From ZCTH02-B3 sp036563895 (GTDB lineage: Bacteria > Bacillota > Bacilli > Paenibacillales > Paenibacillaceae), in the NCBI GenBank assembly GCA_036563895.1, contig DATCLN010000165.1:1-6590 (forward strand): DNA of 6,590 nucleotides, in the 5' to 3' direction. Shown piece after piece: positions 4,827-6,590 of this stretch. The notes under the pieces are model-generated. The model had not been told where the DNA came from. It saw only the letters and a list, made by a program, of their open reading frames with translations, and made no database searches. The position numbers and the translations under genes were made by a program. Position 1 is the first letter of the stretch. The number at the start of each line of letters is the position of its first letter.

Positions 4827-6359
4827 ATGACCCGAAAGGGCACCGTGGTGCTGGCCGTGGACATCGGCACGACCAGCACGAAAACGCTGGCGGCGGACGT
4901 GACGGGCCGCGTGCTGGCCGACCATTCCGTCGCCTATCCGATGCATTCGCCGGAGCCCGGCGCGGCGGAGCAGGACCCGGACGAAATCTGCGAAGCCGTG
5001 CTGGAGGGACTCGCCGCGGTCATGCGCCGCGCGGGCCTTCAGGGGAACGACGTGCTCTGCGTGTCGCTCAGCGCGGCCATGCACAGCCTGATCGCCCTGG
5101 ACCGGGAGGGCCGGCCGCTCACCCGCAGCATCACGTGGGCCGACCAACGGGCCGCGGCCCAGGCAGAGCGCCTGAATGCGGACGGCAGCGGGCTTGCCGT
5201 CTACCTGCGGACGGGCACGCCGGTCCATGCCATGTCGCCGCTGGTGAAGCTCATTTGGCTGAGAGAGGAGCGGTCCGAAATCTGGCGTCGGGCGGCGAGA
5301 TTTGCCGGCATCAAGGAATACGTCCTCTACCGGCTGTTCGGCCGGTGGGTGGTGGACCATTCGCTGGCCAGCGCCACCGGATGCTTCAACCTGGAGAAGC
5401 TGGCGTGGGACGAAGAGGCCTTGCGCCTGGCCGGCGTACGCGAGGAGCAGCTGCCAAGGCCCGTGCCGACGACGCACATTCTCACGGGACTTGCCGAAGA
5501 AGCGGCGCGGCGGACGGGCCTGGGGCGGGAGACGCCCTTCGTGGTCGGGGCGTCCGACGGCACGTTGGCCAATCTGGGCGTCGGGGCCCTTGCCCCGGGC
5601 ATCCTGGCCGTGACCATCGGCACCAGCGGAGCGGTGCGCGCGGCGGTGGACCGGCCTTCCACGGATCCGCAGGGGCGCCTGTTCTGTTACGCCCTGACGG
5701 AGCGTAAGTGGATCGTGGGCGGCCCCACGAACAGCGGCGCCATCGCGGTGCGCTGGATGGCGGACCGGGTGCGTCCGGACCGCCCGATGGAGGAAGTGAT
5801 CGCGTTGGCGACCACCGTGCCGCCGGGCGCGGACGGGCTTTTGTTTTTGCCGCAGCTGGCCGGGGAACGGGCGCCGTTCTGGAACCCGCTGGCCCAGGGC
5901 GTGCTGTTCGGGCTGACGCTCGCCCACGGCAGCGCCCACCTGATCCGCGCGGCGATGGAGGGCGTGCTGTTCCAGATCCGCGCCGTCGTTGCCGCCGTGG
6001 AGAAGATGACAGGAAAGGCCCGGGAAATCCGCGCCTCCGGCGGTTTCGCCAAGTCGCCGTTCTGGTGCCAGATGCTGGCGGACATGACCGGTACTCCCGT
6101 GCGGGTGCCGGATACGGTGGAAGGATCGGGCATGGGCGCGGTGTGGCTGGGCCTGCACGCCATTCGGACGCCGGATGAACCGCTTGCGGTCCCGGAACCG
6201 GCGGGAAGCACGCGATACGAACCCGACGCCGCCGTCCATGCCCGGTACACGGAGCTGATGCCGCTGTATCTGGAACTGTACGAAAGGCTGAAGGAGCCGA
6301 TGCGCACCATGTGGGCATTTCGCCAGGCCGCCGCGGCGCCTGACGCCGATCGGACGTAA
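4827..6359 (+). CDS. gntK: FGGY-family carbohydrate kinase, gluconokinase-like
   Basis: This 510-residue protein resembles Bacillus GntK (about 513 residues) along its whole length. It catalyses ATP-dependent phosphorylation of a sugar acid, with D-gluconate to 6-phosphogluconate as the family reference reaction. N-terminal domain: VDIGTTSTK (11-19, phosphate-binding loop), SAAMHSLIA (82-90), SITWADQRA (101-109), YLRTGTPVHAMSPL (126-139), GIKEYVLYRLF (161-171). C-terminal domain: GASDG (241-245, likely catalytic base D244), TIGTSGA (263-269), LAGERAPFWNP (344-354), ASGGFAKS (403-410). It appears complete. The start has AAGGAAAGGA (4807-4816) 10 bases upstream. It follows the SDR gene by 29 bases and is followed after 20 bases by another start codon, so the three are probably co-transcribed. 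Placement in a uronate regulon leaves room for another aldonate substrate. Confidence 0.9.
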   Translation: MTRKGTVVLAVDIGTTSTKTLAADVTGRVLADHSVAYPMHSPEPGAAEQDPDEICEAVLEGLAAVMRRAGLQGNDVLCVSLSAAMHSLIALDREGRPLTRSITWADQRAAAQAERLNADGSGLAVYLRTGTPVHAMSPLVKLIWLREERSEIWRRAARFAGIKEYVLYRLFGRWVVDHSLASATGCFNLEKLAWDEEALRLAGVREEQLPRPVPTTHILTGLAEEAARRTGLGRETPFVVGASDGTLANLGVGALAPGILAVTIGTSGAVRAAVDRPSTDPQGRLFCYALTERKWIVGGPTNSGAIAVRWMADRVRPDRPMEEVIALATTVPPGADGLLFLPQLAGERAPFWNPLAQGVLFGLTLAHGSAHLIRAAMEGVLFQIRAVVAAVEKMTGKAREIRASGGFAKSPFWCQMLADMTGTPVRVPDTVEGSGMGAVWLGLHAIRTPDEPLAVPEPAGSTRYEPDAAVHARYTELMPLYLELYERLKEPMRTMWAFRQAAAAPDADRT

Positions 6360-6379
6360 TGCGGCAAGGAGGAAGAAGG

Positions 6380-6590
6380 ATGGCGCAGGTACAACCAGGC
6401 GTGACATCCCAGGGAGCGGATTTCGGACCGGGTTCGGACCCGGGTGCCGGGCCGAACCCGTCCGCGGAAGCCGGGCCGAATCCGGCTGCGGGAAACGGTC
6501 CGGTTCCGGGCACGGGGACTGTTCCGAATCCGGCTCCGGGGGCCGGGAAGACGGCGGAAGAGAAGTACGCGGATCTGATCCGCATTTTGC
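6380..6590 (+). CDS. Unidentified protein with an 8-residue Gly/Pro repeat N-terminus, partial at window end
   Basis: The reading frame is open from ATG 6380 to the window edge (70 codons, no stop). It has a strong ribosome binding site, AAGGAGG (6366-6372), 7 bases upstream, and starts 20 bases after the kinase stop, so it is probably the third gene of the operon. Residues 15-54 are five degenerate 8-residue units rich in Gly, Pro, Ala and Asn (for example AGPNPSAE, AGPNPAAG, NGPVPGTG), likely a flexible disordered extension. A folded domain probably begins near GKTAEEKYADLIRIL (56-70). No signal peptide or membrane helix is visible so far. The function cannot be named from this piece; operon position only suggests a role in or beside sugar-acid use. 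Confidence 0.75.
   Translation, partial: MAQVQPGVTSQGADFGPGSDPGAGPNPSAEAGPNPAAGNGPVPGTGTVPNPAPGAGKTAEEKYADLIRIL
6422..6541 (+). repeat. Degenerate 24-bp (8-codon) tandem repeat, five units
   Basis: Units start at 6422, 6446, 6470, 6494 and 6518. The second and third share GCCGGGCCGAAYCCG (6446-6460, 6470-6484), and GAATCCGGCT recurs at 6478 and 6526. Encoded units follow the pattern x-G-P-x-P-x-x-G with substitutions. The first unit is the most diverged. Confidence 0.7.

Noticed and set aside
4500..6407. A 635-codon open frame on the minus strand opposite the SDR and kinase genes
   Set aside because: It is a shadow frame caused by high-GC codon use. Its translation is Arg/His/Pro-rich with no family motifs, while the opposite strand encodes clear SDR and FGGY proteins.
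1..6590. tRNA genes, CRISPR arrays, riboswitches, IS ends
   Set aside because: No cloverleaf, regularly spaced repeat array, recognisable riboswitch core or transposase/terminal inverted repeat pair was seen. The only mobile DNA is the intron end at the left edge.

Overview
The window looks like a GC-rich member of the Bacillota, probably a Bacillales or Paenibacillaceae-type organism. The evidence is sigma-A-like promoters, strong AGGAGG-type ribosome binding sites, rho-independent terminators, a Firmicutes-type FGGY gluconokinase and a group IIC intron. The genus cannot be named from this sequence alone.

Layout. (1) Bases 1-139, minus strand: the 5' end of a group IIC intron (domain I only; the rest lies outside the window), inserted immediately behind a rho-independent terminator (145-172). 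(2) 179-925, minus: a divergent arginase/ureohydrolase-family protein that uses that terminator. (3) 926-1306: an intergenic region with the promoter of the arginase-like gene, a frameshifted remnant of an enolase-superfamily (mandelate racemase-type) sugar-acid dehydratase, and the promoter and operator of the next gene. (4) 1307-2713, plus: uxaC, uronate isomerase, ending in a hairpin terminator. (5) 2868-3860, minus: a LacI/GalR-family repressor with its own terminator, so two terminators converge between uxaC and the repressor gene. (6) 4024 to the end, plus: an operon of an SDR oxidoreductase (probably fructuronate reductase/mannonate oxidoreductase), an FGGY gluconokinase-like kinase, and the start of an unidentified gene whose N-terminus is made of 8-residue Gly/Pro repeats.

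How it fits together. Three near-identical 14-bp palindromes (consensus TRACAACGTTGTYA) lie just downstream of the -10 elements of uxaC and of the SDR operon, and at the 5' end of the LacI gene. The simplest reading is a small hexuronate/aldonate regulon repressed and autoregulated by the LacI protein: UxaC isomerises glucuronate or galacturonate, the SDR reduces the keto-uronate to an aldonate, and the kinase phosphorylates an aldonate. Mannonate/altronate dehydratase, KDG kinase and KDPG aldolase are not visible here, and a gluconokinase is not part of the classical Ashwell route, so the exact pathway is open.

The most noteworthy items are the terminator-targeted group IIC intron, the dehydratase fossil broken by a perfect 11-bp tandem duplication, the three-site LacI regulon, and the 8-residue repeat at the start of the last gene. 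I did not find convincing evidence of an entirely new type of system.
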